This document shows positions 8,999 through 17,712 of a DNA stretch of 64,000 nt, piece after piece. This stretch comes from Acidimicrobiia bacterium (GTDB lineage: Bacteria > Actinomycetota > Acidimicrobiia > Spongiisociales > UBA11373), in contig JBBDWO010000020.1 of the NCBI GenBank assembly GCA_040902765.1, positions 4,363-68,362 of the forward strand, written 5' to 3'. How positions within the stretch are numbered: position 1 is the first letter of the stretch; the number at the start of each line of letters is the position of its first letter. A model generated the notes under the pieces. It worked only from the letters and a program-made list of their open reading frames with translations. It was not told the origin of the DNA and made no database searches. The position numbers and the translations under genes are program-made.

Positions 8999-11973
8999 GG
9001 AGACGGCTCCGCAACCCCGGGCCATCCGCCCACGTACTCCATCGAATTCAGAAGGTCGAGGACCTGTGCCCGGGTCTCTTCCGAGGCGTCATCACCGATC
9101 GCCACGAACACGAGGAGCGCCCGATCGCCATCCACGAACGCGACCCAGCGGATATAGAGGTCGTGCCGGTCCTCCCGATACAGACACTCGGCGGCCTCGG
9201 TGTTCGCTCCCCACTCGTCGAGCCACTCGTAGGTGAACTCCTCGGGGTGGGGCAAGGACGCGTATCGACCTGGGCCGAGTTGCACGGATACAAAAGCACT
9301 CGTTGGACCAGTGACCTCCAGAGCAAACTCGGGTACCTGAGCACAGCGACTTCCCCCCGGTCGCATCGGAAAGGTCGCGGCCGAGAAGATCTCCGTCGGG
9401 ATGGCCAGCGCCGGCGTGAGCGACTCCTCAGCAACGATCCACCCGGCCGGGACCTCGAAGCGATAGCCCTCGGCCTCGTGCGCAACCCACGCGCGGTTGA
9501 ACACGATCGGAATGTCGTCGCACCGTGTCCCTCCGTCGGGACAGGGCGCGCCGGGGTCGAGGAGCACCTCGATCTGGTAGTCGACGGCCCGCTCGATGGC
9601 GTAGGACGCGGTAGCGAGGTCGTCCCAGTACCACACCTCGCCTCGTCGCTCGACGATCCGCACGTCGACGGCGCGTATGAAGTACTCGGTGAACAGGTGC
9701 TGCAGGATCTCGGCACGATCGCGCTCGATGATCGCCGCCACCCGGTCGCGATCGGTGTCACCCTTTACCGGGAGCGACCCGGCGGAACCCGTGAGGTGTG
9801 GCGCCGCTGCCGGGCAGTCAGACGGGCTTTGCGTGAAGATCGTCTCCGAGCACGGCCCGGATCGGAAGGGCAGGGCTGCGGTGTACGGCTCGGCATCGCC
9901 GACCGCAACGGTCACCTCGACACACGGGTCGCCGGTGAACACGAACCCGCCGACGAACTGGGCCGGCTCGTCGGCGCACGGCAGGAAGGTCACTGCCCGC
10001 TCGTGCCGGTCGACCCGATACGCGCCTCCCGAGTTCCAACGATCCGAGTTGTAGAGGTGGGCGGCACGATGGACGTAGGACGGTGCGATGGTGAGCGTGA
10101 CGGAGACACCGGGCTCGAGGACGGCGATCGTCTTCGTCGATGGATCCGCGCCGGGGCCGCCCTGTCCCGCCGGGGCGACATGCCACAGCCACAGGGGTCC
10201 ATATCGGATGGCATTGTCCTGCCAGCCCTCGGACATGTTCTCGATGCCACAGTCGCCTTCTGTCACATATGCCTCGGGTTCCGCCACGGGCTCGTCCCAC
10301 GGCGACCAAAGGCCAGCGACAAAAGCGAGGGCGTCGGAGCGGGCAAGATCCTGATCGGGAAGCGGCGGTGGGTTCTCGCAGAAGACCATGACGAAGTCGC
10401 TGGTGCCGGTTGCGATGGCCAGGCCCACACCGCCCTCGACACCGGGGAACTCGTGCGCCTCGACGGGCGTCCGTCCTGGGCGATCCACCAAGACCGTGGC
10501 AATCGCCCCCTCGAATGCGAGGTCGAGGTTGGTGTAGGTCGATGACACCGTGCACACCCGACCAGCGCTGGCTTCGAACACCACGCCGATCGTCGAGTCG
10601 TCGGGGATGAAACCCTCCGCACCCTGCTCCGGGGCAAACGACGACACGAGTTCGAACCCGTCGGGGATGTCCAGCTGCATCACGCCGATGGGGATAGTGG
10701 GTGGGACGGCGATCGATCCGTCGGCGTCTCGCTCGATCCGCAGCCTCCTGAGGTGCGGCCCGACCTCGTACAGAGCGTCGTCCGTACCCACGAGTGTCCC
10801 GCCCGAGGAACCGGACACATCACTCAGCGCCATCGGGATCCATGCGGCGCGGACGGCATCCCACACCGCCACGCCGGAACACATGCGCACCACCGGGGTG
10901 CCCCCGACCGATGATGCCTCGGGAAGGCACTCGTAGAACCGCAGCGGCAGATCACCCGGGCGGGTCCACTCCTCGTCGCGGTAGAACGCCGTTGCCATGT
11001 CGTATGTCACGACCATCAAGCCCTCGTCGGTCCACACGCTGTCGCGGGCTCGTTCAGGTACCGGCGGTCCGTCGAGCAACACCCAGGCATCGTCGCCCGG
11101 CGTCCACGCTCGAAGCGAGCCCGACCCGATGGCAAGCACGCGGTCCCCGGTCCAGTGGGCACGTTGCGGGCTGTGCACCGCATCGTCGGCGCCGCCGGGA
11201 AAGGCGGGGAGATCGAGGGGATGTGGGGAAAACCAGTCGTAGGCCATCTGCTGACGAGGTGCAACGAGCAGCTCACCGGTCCACGCCACCGAAACGAGCG
11301 GCGCCAGCCGCGAGAAGAAGTCGCCGCGCAGGGGTTCCCACGTGCCCGTTTCCGGGTGGTACGCCGCGGTGCCCACACAATCGTCGACGATGAGCGCCGC
11401 CCCCTTCAAGATGATGACATCGTCGACGGCTATGGCTTGTGTCTGGCCGAGCGGTGAGCACACCTCGTCAGGAAGGGGCTCGACGGGACGCCAGATCGCA
11501 GTCTGCGGGTCGAACAGGAAACCGTCCTGGTGGTACCAGCTGTAGTCAAGTTGATCTTCGAGTCCCGGAGTGTCACCACCGCCCCAGGCAAACAACTCGG
11601 TGCCCGTCCAGGCCGTCGCGACTCCGTACCGGCCCGCGATCGGTCCGGCGTCGAGTTCCTCCCAACCGGCACCGAGGATCGGGACGGGTTCACCCGACAC
11701 GCCACCTGGGTGGGTCGTCGTGGTCACGCCGGTCGTCGGCACGGTCGTGTCGGGAAGCGTCGTCGACACGGCGGCGGTGTCATCGGGTGGCCGTGTCAGG
11801 ACCAGGACGGCCACAGCGGTCAAGAGCACACTCCCGACCGCCGCCCCGGCAAGGACTCGGGTGCGGCGCATCCTGCGGTCCCGATAGGCGGCCGCATCGA
11901 GCGGGTCGCCCACGCGAGCGGCCATGCGATGCGCGTGCTCGGCGGCGCGACGGGCGACGTCGTCGAACTTCAC
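8995..11973 (-). CDS. Large membrane-anchored Kelch-like protein, coupled to ECF sigma
   Basis: A 992-residue protein. It has a short cytoplasmic N-terminus (about 40 residues, VKFDDVARRAAEHAHRMA), one membrane segment near 45-65, a Thr-rich linker and a very long extracytoplasmic region. Residues 90-420 repeat the pattern AWTGTELFAWGGG / FDPQTAIWRPVEPLP typical of Kelch/galactose-oxidase-type beta-propellers. The remaining roughly 550 residues hold Cys-containing domains I do not recognise. The GTG start lies in the sigma gene's stop (GTGA overlap), with GGAGG just upstream. The position is that of an anti-sigma factor, and the short cytoplasmic tail could hold the sigma, but no zinc anti-sigma (HxxxCxxC) motif is visible. 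Confidence 0.7.
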   Translation of the reverse strand: MKFDDVARRAAEHAHRMAARVGDPLDAAAYRDRRMRRTRVLAGAAVGSVLLTAVAVLVLTRPPDDTAAVSTTLPDTTVPTTGVTTTTHPGGVSGEPVPILGAGWEELDAGPIAGRYGVATAWTGTELFAWGGGDTPGLEDQLDYSWYHQDGFLFDPQTAIWRPVEPLPDEVCSPLGQTQAIAVDDVIILKGAALIVDDCVGTAAYHPETGTWEPLRGDFFSRLAPLVSVAWTGELLVAPRQQMAYDWFSPHPLDLPAFPGGADDAVHSPQRAHWTGDRVLAIGSGSLRAWTPGDDAWVLLDGPPVPERARDSVWTDEGLMVVTYDMATAFYRDEEWTRPGDLPLRFYECLPEASSVGGTPVVRMCSGVAVWDAVRAAWIPMALSDVSGSSGGTLVGTDDALYEVGPHLRRLRIERDADGSIAVPPTIPIGVMQLDIPDGFELVSSFAPEQGAEGFIPDDSTIGVVFEASAGRVCTVSSTYTNLDLAFEGAIATVLVDRPGRTPVEAHEFPGVEGGVGLAIATGTSDFVMVFCENPPPLPDQDLARSDALAFVAGLWSPWDEPVAEPEAYVTEGDCGIENMSEGWQDNAIRYGPLWLWHVAPAGQGGPGADPSTKTIAVLEPGVSVTLTIAPSYVHRAAHLYNSDRWNSGGAYRVDRHERAVTFLPCADEPAQFVGGFVFTGDPCVEVTVAVGDAEPYTAALPFRSGPCSETIFTQSPSDCPAAAPHLTGSAGSLPVKGDTDRDRVAAIIERDRAEILQHLFTEYFIRAVDVRIVERRGEVWYWDDLATASYAIERAVDYQIEVLLDPGAPCPDGGTRCDDIPIVFNRAWVAHEAEGYRFEVPAGWIVAEESLTPALAIPTEIFSAATFPMRPGGSRCAQVPEFALEVTGPTSAFVSVQLGPGRYASLPHPEEFTYEWLDEWGANTEAAECLYREDRHDLYIRWVAFVDGDRALLVFVAIGDDASEETRAQVLDLLNSMEYVGGWPGVAEPSP

Positions 11974-12512
11974 TCCTCCACCTCCAGCCGCTCTGCGAGC
12001 GCGACACGCGCCCGTGCGAGGTGGACGCGGACCGTCGAGGCCGAGATGCCGAGGACCGCAGCCACGCCGTCCGAATCGAGATCGTCGACATACGTCAGGG
12101 CCACGACCTGGGCCTGTCGCCGCGGCAGCGCGCGGACCTCCGCCCAGAACCGATCGGACACGGGATCTGCCGGGGGTGAGACGTCGTTGGGACGCAGCCT
12201 CAGCACGGCACGGGTCTCGGCGCGCACCTGCCTCCATCGACCGATCGCCAGGTTGAGTGCGACGCGACGAACCCAGGCGGCGGGTCGCTCCAGGCGCCCA
12301 ATGCGGTCCCAGTCGCGCCAGGCGCGGAAGAACGCCTCCTGGGTGGCGTCCTCAGCGTCGCCGGTTCGCCTCGTCAGTCCGATGGTCACTGCAAGCACGC
12401 CGCGCACCTCGCGCCGGTAGAAGGTCTCGAAGGGCTCAGGCGACCCGACGACCTGTCGATCATCCGACCGCTGACGCCGCCGGTCTCCCCGTTCCATGTC
12501 TGGGGTATACAC
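11970..12512 (-). CDS. ECF-family RNA polymerase sigma factor
   Basis: About 180 residues. Region 2 is EPFETFYRREVRGVLAVTIGLTRRTGDAEDATQEAFFRAW in outline (residues 26-65: core-binding and -10 recognition, with the D-A-T-Q-E-A-F-F-R-A-W signature). Region 4 is ALPRRQAQVVALTYVDDLDSDGVAAVLGISASTVRVHLARAR in outline (helix-turn-helix for -35 recognition). The start is uncertain: GTG at 12512 has a GGGAG about 11 bases upstream, ATG at 12497 has none. It is coupled to the downstream membrane Kelch-like gene, so it probably responds to an extracytoplasmic signal. Only 55 bp separate it from the divergent DNA glycosylase. Confidence 0.88.
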   Translation of the reverse strand: MYTPDMERGDRRRQRSDDRQVVGSPEPFETFYRREVRGVLAVTIGLTRRTGDAEDATQEAFFRAWRDWDRIGRLERPAAWVRRVALNLAIGRWRQVRAETRAVLRLRPNDVSPPADPVSDRFWAEVRALPRRQAQVVALTYVDDLDSDGVAAVLGISASTVRVHLARARVALAERLEVEE

Positions 12513-12567
12513 GCGCCGGGCCGCTCCCGTGCTTACCTAATGCCGCCCGCGACGCGACAATCACGCC

Positions 12568-13446
12568 ATGCCCGAGCTCCCCGACGTCGAGATCTACGTC
12601 GAACGTTTCGATGCGCTCGTCGGCGGCAGCCCGCTCGAGCGACTCCGGGTAGCCACACCCTGGGTGCTGCGCACCTACGACCCGCCACCGGAGGAGTTGG
12701 AGGGCCGGGCCCTCATCGGTGTGACGCGTCTGGGCAAGCGGATCGTGCTCGAGTTCGACGGTGACCGGTACGCGGTCATCCATCTGATGGTGGCCGGGCG
12801 GCTCCGGTGGCGAGCACCCGGCTACGCCATCCCCAAGACCCGCGGCCTCGCCGCCTTCGACTTCCCAACAGGCACCGTCCTGTTCACCGAAGAGGGGAAG
12901 ACCAAGCGGGCCAGCCTCCACCTGCTGCGCGGCCGCGACGGGCTGGCCGAACACGACCGTGGCGGCCTCGAGCCGATCGGCAGCGACCCCAGCGCGTTCG
13001 CCGAAGCCCTCCGACGCGAACGCCACACCCTCAAGCGCTCACTCACCGACCCTCGGCTGTTCTCCGGCATCGGCGGCGCCTACGCCGACGAGATCATGCA
13101 TCGGGCCAGGGTGTCCCCCATCGCCATGACCGACCGCCTCACCGACGAGCAGATCACGGCACTGCACGAGGCCACCACGATGGTGCTCACCGAATGGGTG
13201 GAGCGGCTGCGTGAGGAGGTAGGCGACGGCTTCCCGGAAAAGGTCACCGCGTTCCATCCGGAGATGGCCGTCCACGGCAAGTACGGCCAGCCGTGCCCCG
13301 ACTGCGGGGCGCCGGTCAAGCGCATCGTGTACGCCGACAACGAAACCAACTACTGCGCCCGCTGCCAGACCGGCGGCCGCATCCTCGCCGACCGCGCCCT
13401 CAGCCGACTCCTGAAAGACCAGTTCCCCCGCCAGTTGGAGGATTGA
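12568..13446 (+). CDS. Fpg/Nei-family DNA glycosylase (AP lyase)
   Basis: A 292-residue base-excision-repair glycosylase. The N-terminus MPELPDVE supplies the catalytic Pro2 and Glu3, and the LGKRIVLEF segment provides the conserved lysine. HxTH-type helices (SGIGGAYADEIMHRA) follow, and the C-terminal zinc finger is CPDC-16 residues-CARC, complete. It removes oxidised bases such as 8-oxoguanine or formamidopyrimidines and nicks at the abasic site. Fpg and Nei types cannot be separated confidently from motifs alone, so I give no symbol. A heptamer array and a hairpin follow the stop. Confidence 0.9.
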   Translation: MPELPDVEIYVERFDALVGGSPLERLRVATPWVLRTYDPPPEELEGRALIGVTRLGKRIVLEFDGDRYAVIHLMVAGRLRWRAPGYAIPKTRGLAAFDFPTGTVLFTEEGKTKRASLHLLRGRDGLAEHDRGGLEPIGSDPSAFAEALRRERHTLKRSLTDPRLFSGIGGAYADEIMHRARVSPIAMTDRLTDEQITALHEATTMVLTEWVERLREEVGDGFPEKVTAFHPEMAVHGKYGQPCPDCGAPVKRIVYADNETNYCARCQTGGRILADRALSRLLKDQFPRQLED

Positions 13447-13449
13447 GTC

Positions 13450-13505
13450 CAACGGGCAACCGGCAACCGCTAACGGGCAACCGGCAACCGGCAACCGGCA
13501 ACGGC
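13450..13505. repeat. Heptamer tandem array, unit CAACCGG (8 units)
   Basis: Eight 7-mers (CAACGGG, CAACCGG, CAACCGC, TAACGGG, CAACCGG x3, CAACGGC) begin 4 bp after the glycosylase stop codon. The array runs directly into a GGCTGAGCC hairpin. Confidence 0.9.
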
Positions 13506-13523
13506 TGAGCCGAAGGCTCAGCC
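13503..13523. terminator. Bidirectional stem-loop between convergent genes
   Basis: A perfect 9-bp stem GGCTGAGCC / GGCTCAGCC with a GAA loop. It overlaps the stop codon of the minus-strand epimerase (13518-13520) and lies 56 bp after the plus-strand glycosylase. There is no T-run, as is common in high-GC actinobacteria. Confidence 0.65.
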
Positions 13524-14447
13524 CCTATACCACTCCACCGTCTTGCGCAGACCCGACTCCAGCGAGGTCCACGCCTCCCAGCCCAGGACCTTCTTCGCCT
13601 TCGACGAGTCGACCACGTTGCGACGAACGTCACCGGGACGCGGGGGTCCGAACACCGGCGCCTTGCTGTACCCGGTGATGGCGGCCAACTGATCGAACAG
13701 TTCGATCACAGACGTCTCGACACCGCTCCCGACATTGAGCAGCAGACCACCCCCGGCATCTGCCGCCCGCAGGAAGGCGTCACATACGTCGCCGACGTAA
13801 ACGTAGTCCCGGGTGTGGCCACCGTCGCCGTTGATGGTGATCCTCCCGTTCTCCAGCATGGCGCGGGCGAAAATCGCCACGACGCCGCCCTCCAGACCGG
13901 GGTCCTGGCGGGGGCCGTACACGTTGGCCAGCCCGAGCAGCGTGTAGTCGAGCCCATGGGTCGCCGAGTACCAGGCGAAGTAGTCCTCGACGAGCTTCTT
14001 CGAGATCCCGTACGGTGACCCCGGGTGCTTGGCAGCCGTCTCCTTCGCCGGGAGCTTCACCCCACTCCCGTAGATCGCACCCCCGGACGAGGCGAAGACG
14101 ATCTTGCGAGCCCCCGACCGCCGGGTCGCCTCCAGCACGTTGAGCGTTCCGATCACGTTGACCATGGCGTCGTGGATGGGATCGATCACGGACGGTGCCA
14201 CCTTGCTCTGTGCGGCAAGGTGAAACACGACCTCAGGACGAAAGCGCTGCATGACGTCGGCGAGGTCTTCGGACTGGATGTCGGTGACGTGGACCGACAC
14301 GTTGCCCCGGCGACGCGCCCCCGCCAGCCGATCCATCTCACCGAAACTGAGGTCGTCGACCACCTGGATATCCCATCCGTTGTCGACGAGGACGTCGACG
14401 AGGTGACTGCCGATGAACCCGGCCCCACCGGTCACGATCCCGCGCAC
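13518..14447 (-). CDS. NAD-dependent sugar epimerase/dehydratase (GalE-like)
   Basis: A 309-residue extended short-chain dehydrogenase. The N-terminus has the GGAGFIGSH dinucleotide-binding loop; the catalytic YGISK (Tyr-x-x-x-Lys) and the upstream SSGGAIYG serine segment are present, as is NVYGPRQDPG. It probably interconverts or dehydrates an NDP-sugar, with UDP-glucose/UDP-galactose-type epimerisation most likely. I chose the GTG at 14447 because GGAGG lies six bases upstream and the Rossmann motif follows at once. It is downstream of a sugar nucleotidyltransferase and an LCP ligase on the same strand, suggesting supply of activated sugar for a cell-wall glycopolymer. Confidence 0.87.
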   Translation of the reverse strand: MRGIVTGGAGFIGSHLVDVLVDNGWDIQVVDDLSFGEMDRLAGARRRGNVSVHVTDIQSEDLADVMQRFRPEVVFHLAAQSKVAPSVIDPIHDAMVNVIGTLNVLEATRRSGARKIVFASSGGAIYGSGVKLPAKETAAKHPGSPYGISKKLVEDYFAWYSATHGLDYTLLGLANVYGPRQDPGLEGGVVAIFARAMLENGRITINGDGGHTRDYVYVGDVCDAFLRAADAGGGLLLNVGSGVETSVIELFDQLAAITGYSKAPVFGPPRPGDVRRNVVDSSKAKKVLGWEAWTSLESGLRKTVEWYRG

Positions 14448-14463
14448 GTCACACCTCCGACCG

Positions 14464-15444
14464 TCATTCTGGTGGCTGGAACCTGATCGCCGCTTCACCG
14501 AGCACCGCATCCGGGGCGAGCCGCGCACCGCCGGTGAGCTCGCAACGAGCGCCGACCACGGCCCGCGCCCCGATCATCGAGTCGCCAGTGACGGTCGCTC
14601 CTTCGCCTACGACGGCGTCCCACCCGATGACGCCCCGGCGAACCACGGCGCCGCTACTGATCCGGGCACCGCCGAGCACCACCGCCTCCTCGACGACGGC
14701 CTCCGGAGCCACGGTCGCCGACGGATCGATCCACGACCACGCGCCCCCATCACCGAGCATCCCGCCGTGGGCGTCGAGATACAACGTGGGAGTGCCGATG
14801 TCGAGCCATCGCCCGTCGAGCGTCACCGCGGCGAGCGCACCGCGTCCGGCGAGATCGGGGAACACGGTTCGCTCGAACGAGAGGGGTCCCGGCGGGTAGT
14901 CCTCCAGCGCGCCCCGAGACATGACGTACACGCCCGCGTTCACCGTCCTCGCCGGCGCATCGGCCGTGGGCATCTTCTCGAGGAAGCGCTCGACGCGTCC
15001 CTCTCCGCCAACCACCACCACCCCGTAGGCACTCGTGTCGTCGACCTCGACGAGGGCGAGCGTCGCCTCCGCGCCGGCGTCGGCCACCAAGGGACGCAGA
15101 TCGGCTTCGAGGATCACATCCCCGTTCAGCACGAAAAACCGGTCGTCGAACCCATCGAGCGCCGACCGGACCCCACCGGCCGTATCGAGTGGTCGATCCT
15201 CCACGATGAGACGCAGCTCGACCCCCCCTACCGGCTGGGAGGCAAACGCCTCCCACTCCTCCAGCAGGTGCGTCCCGACGGTGAGAAACACCTCGTCGAC
15301 GCCGAGCTCGGCGAGGCGGGCGATCTGATACTCGATGAACGGCAGCCCGGCGAGCGGGAGCAGGCCCTTCGGGATCTCGGCGGTGATGGGCCACATCCGC
15401 GTGGCGCGCCCGCCCACGAGCACCACGGCCTGGCGGACGGTCAC
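14464..15444 (-). CDS. Sugar-1-phosphate nucleotidyltransferase
   Basis: A 326-residue enzyme with an N-terminal nucleotidyltransferase domain (LVGGRATRMWPITAEIPKGLLPLAGLPFIEYQ in outline: the GG-x-x-TR-x-x-P-x-x-x-x-x-PK signature). NGD in FFVLNGDVIL marks the metal site. Residues 235-326 are hexapeptide-like left-handed beta-helix repeats (ATVAPEAVVEEAVVLGGA). The overall form resembles mannose-1-phosphate guanylyltransferase or glucose-1-phosphate nucleotidyltransferase; the nucleotide and sugar cannot be fixed from sequence. The start is a GTG, six bases after the stop of the LCP gene, so co-transcription with LCP and the epimerase is likely. Confidence 0.85.
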   Translation of the reverse strand: MTVRQAVVLVGGRATRMWPITAEIPKGLLPLAGLPFIEYQIARLAELGVDEVFLTVGTHLLEEWEAFASQPVGGVELRLIVEDRPLDTAGGVRSALDGFDDRFFVLNGDVILEADLRPLVADAGAEATLALVEVDDTSAYGVVVVGGEGRVERFLEKMPTADAPARTVNAGVYVMSRGALEDYPPGPLSFERTVFPDLAGRGALAAVTLDGRWLDIGTPTLYLDAHGGMLGDGGAWSWIDPSATVAPEAVVEEAVVLGGARISSGAVVRRGVIGWDAVVGEGATVTGDSMIGARAVVGARCELTGGARLAPDAVLGEAAIRFQPPE

Positions 15445-15450
15445 GGGGTC

Positions 15451-16749
15451 TCAGCCGGTGGGTGCATCCAGGCCGACGATAACCAGCAGATCGACGCCAT
15501 CGGGGGTCCTCCCGACGACCGCCCGGCCGTATCCGAGCTCGGCCACCACCGCCTCGGCGGCCCTGAGGTCGTTGGCGCGCGCCACCACCAGGGTGATGGC
15601 GTAGTCGGTCCGCGTCGAATTCGTGGTGGCGACCACATCGAAACCGGCAGCCGTCAACACGTCGCCGACCTGCGTGGCCGCCCCGCTGCGGCCGTTGCCG
15701 TTCTGGACCTCGACGGCGGCGTCGCGGCCCACCGCGCTCCCGATGGGACGCCCGGCGACGAAGGCGGAGATCATCTCAGATGTCAGCGGCTCGTCGGCGA
15801 CCACGTACGACACGCCGCCCTCATCGCTGATGCGGCCCGGGAGAGTCCCGGTGTCCATGCCCTCGGGCTCGATGTTGCGCATCGACCAGGCGAGGTTGAT
15901 TATCTCGTCCTCGCGAAAGTTGCTGTCGGTGGTGACGAAGCCACCCAGGGCGTCGAGCAGCGAGTTGAAGCCGGCTGGCGACGACGGTGGCTCGATCTGC
16001 GTGATGATCGCCATGAGGATGTCCTGCTGGCGGCGCGTCCGCCCGAAGTCACTGCCGTCGACGCTCACCCAGCCGCCGCCCTCCCGCTGCTCCTGGTACG
16101 AACGGCTGCGGGCGAGGGCGAGCGCCTGCTGGCCATCGAGCGTCTGAGTGCCTGCGCCGATCGAGAGGTTCGACTTGAGGTCGCGCGCCGGATACGGGAA
16201 CGTCATGCGCACGCCACCGATGGCGTCGACGATCCCGGCGAACCCGCCGAAGTCGACCTCCAGGTAGTGATGGATCGGCGCGCCGATCAGCTCGGTCACC
16301 GCGGCGACCAGATCACCTGCCCCGTTGGAGAAGGTGCCGTTGATCTTCTGGGTGACCCCTCCGTATACGACCTTGAAGTCACGGGGGATCGACAGCATCT
16401 GGACCGACCCCTCCCGTGGGCGGACCGTGACCAGCATGATCACGTCGGCCCGCTCGCCGCCGAAGGAGCCGGTGTGGGCGAACTCGCTGCCCAGCCCCTC
16501 CCGCCGATCGCTACCGACGAGGAGGAAGGTCCTCGGGCCCAACGGTTCCGATGATGGGGGGGTGAGCTGCAGTTCCTCGGCCGGAATGGTGGGGATGGCA
16601 CCGCTCACCTGGTTGGCCGCCCACCAGATCGCTCCGAGGGTCCCGAAGACGGCGACGTTGGCGAAGATGAGGATGCCGATGATGGCGCGCCGCGCTCCGC
16701 TCTTGCGGGGACGGCTACGCGGCGCGGGGGGCGTGAGAGGTGATGGCAT
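15451..16749 (-). CDS. LytR-CpsA-Psr (LCP) family glycopolymer ligase
   Basis: A 432-residue type II membrane protein with a Pro/Arg-rich cytoplasmic tail, a membrane segment near residues 22-42 and an extracytoplasmic LCP domain. Visible LCP landmarks are FLLVGSDRREG, RADVIMLVTV, MLSIPRDFKV and ALALARSRSY, including the conserved Arg/Asp residues that bind the polyprenyl pyrophosphate. A LytR_C domain (VEVQNGNGRSGAA.. to the end) follows. LCP enzymes transfer glycopolymers from lipid carriers to peptidoglycan. I chose ATG at 16749 because an upstream AAAGGA could serve as ribosome site and the longer reading adds only low-complexity sequence. Confidence 0.9.
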   Translation of the reverse strand: MPSPLTPPAPRSRPRKSGARRAIIGILIFANVAVFGTLGAIWWAANQVSGAIPTIPAEELQLTPPSSEPLGPRTFLLVGSDRREGLGSEFAHTGSFGGERADVIMLVTVRPREGSVQMLSIPRDFKVVYGGVTQKINGTFSNGAGDLVAAVTELIGAPIHHYLEVDFGGFAGIVDAIGGVRMTFPYPARDLKSNLSIGAGTQTLDGQQALALARSRSYQEQREGGGWVSVDGSDFGRTRRQQDILMAIITQIEPPSSPAGFNSLLDALGGFVTTDSNFREDEIINLAWSMRNIEPEGMDTGTLPGRISDEGGVSYVVADEPLTSEMISAFVAGRPIGSAVGRDAAVEVQNGNGRSGAATQVGDVLTAAGFDVVATTNSTRTDYAITLVVARANDLRAAEAVVAELGYGRAVVGRTPDGVDLLVIVGLDAPTG

Positions 16750-16806
16750 CGGCGGGAGGTCCTTTTGTAGCAGTCGCCAGGCGCTACGCGGTGGCGGCGG
16801 AGGCTG

Positions 16807-16834
16807 AGGGGGTGAGCGAATAGGCTCGCCCCCT
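16807..16834. repeat. GCGAATAGGC stem-loop element, locus 1
   Basis: An 11-bp stem (left 16807-16817, right 16824-16834, with one G-T wobble) closes a GAATAG loop between the hydrolase at 16942-17616 and the LCP gene. The 23-nt segment 16808-16830 reappears on the minus strand at 55357-55379 with one difference. The rest of 16835-16941 shows nothing I can name. Confidence 0.75.
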
Positions 16835-16941
16835 GAGACGCTACGAGGGCCGCCGCCGGTTCCCGGGTCCGACCCTGCGGTGGATCTCACGCAACTCGTC
16901 GCCGTCCGGGAGGTACTCGAGGGCGGCGCCCGGCGACCCGG

Positions 16942-17616
16942 TCACGCCGGCGCGAGCACCGTGAACCGGTCGAGGAAGGCGACCAGGCGATCCGCCATGT
17001 CCTCGAAGGCGGCGTAGTCGAAGTCGTCTGCGTCCTCGTCGAGCAGGGAGGACGCCGTGGTAGGAAAGACAGCCCACTCGCCGCGGCCCACCGACCCATG
17101 GAGGGCCCGAACCGCCTCGCCCTCGTCATCCGGCTCGTTGGCGATGATCCCCAAAATCGGTCCACGGACGGATCCCAACACCGTTTCCAGGTCGGTGACG
17201 GGACCGCCGAGGATCACCAGGGGGCCACCGATGTCGGTGGCGGCTCCCGCCCCGGCCACGGCCGATCCCCCGACGGCGACCACGGCCGGGGGTTCAGGTC
17301 GACAGAACGCCGACCACCCGTGCCGCATCGTCTCGGCAACCCGCACCGCGTCGTCGGCCACCCGGTCGGGCGACAGCTCTGTATCGCCGCCGCGGGAGAG
17401 ATCAGGGGCGGCGGCGGCGTACCCGTACCGGGCGAGGCGTCGACACAGTGCCCGGACACTCGGCGTCTGGCCGTCCTCGTCGTGGAGCACGACAACGGCC
17501 GGATGGCGACCCACCACGTCGGGACGGCTCAGATAGACGGATCGGTGTGGCGGCGACGGCAGCACGGTCCGTCCGTAGAGGATCTGAACCCGGCCTTCCC
17601 CGTCGATGAGAGCCAT
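16942..17616 (-). CDS. Dienelactone-hydrolase-like alpha/beta hydrolase
   Basis: A 224-residue protein with an alpha/beta-hydrolase outline: HPAVVVLHDEDG (oxyanion-side strand), RRLARYGYAAAAPDLSRGGDTE (second strand and loop) and AVVAVGGSAVAG at the position of the nucleophile elbow. The expected GxSxG or GxCxG is not cleanly kept there (V-G-G-S-A-V-A-G), and the C-terminal histidine is not obvious, so activity is doubtful. It is followed after about 190 bp by the LCP gene on the same strand. Confidence 0.6.
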   Translation of the reverse strand: MALIDGEGRVQILYGRTVLPSPPHRSVYLSRPDVVGRHPAVVVLHDEDGQTPSVRALCRRLARYGYAAAAPDLSRGGDTELSPDRVADDAVRVAETMRHGWSAFCRPEPPAVVAVGGSAVAGAGAATDIGGPLVILGGPVTDLETVLGSVRGPILGIIANEPDDEGEAVRALHGSVGRGEWAVFPTTASSLLDEDADDFDYAAFEDMADRLVAFLDRFTVLAPA

Positions 17617-17649
17617 AGGAAGAGGGTAGCGAGCAGCATTGGGGTCGCC

Positions 17650-17712
17650 AGCTACCGGCTACCAGCTTCCAGCTACCAGCAATCCGGCTAAGAGCCATGA
17701 GCTACGAGCTCC
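17650..17712. repeat. Heptamer tandem array, drifting unit (9 units)
   Basis: Nine uninterrupted 7-mers: AGCTACC, GGCTACC, AGCTTCC, AGCTACC, AGCAATC, CGGCTAA, GAGCCAT, GAGCTAC, GAGCTCC. The period holds although the unit drifts. The stop codon of birA (17702-17704) and its last two serine codons lie inside it. Confidence 0.8.

Noticed and set aside
13450-13505. Possible CRISPR array
   Set aside because: Units are 7 bp with no spacers, and no cas genes are present; it is a simple tandem array.
14413-16554. 713-codon open frame on the plus strand
   Set aside because: Antisense to three well-supported genes (epimerase, nucleotidyltransferase, LCP); it is Arg/His/Asp-rich and shows no family motif, as expected of a high-GC shadow frame.
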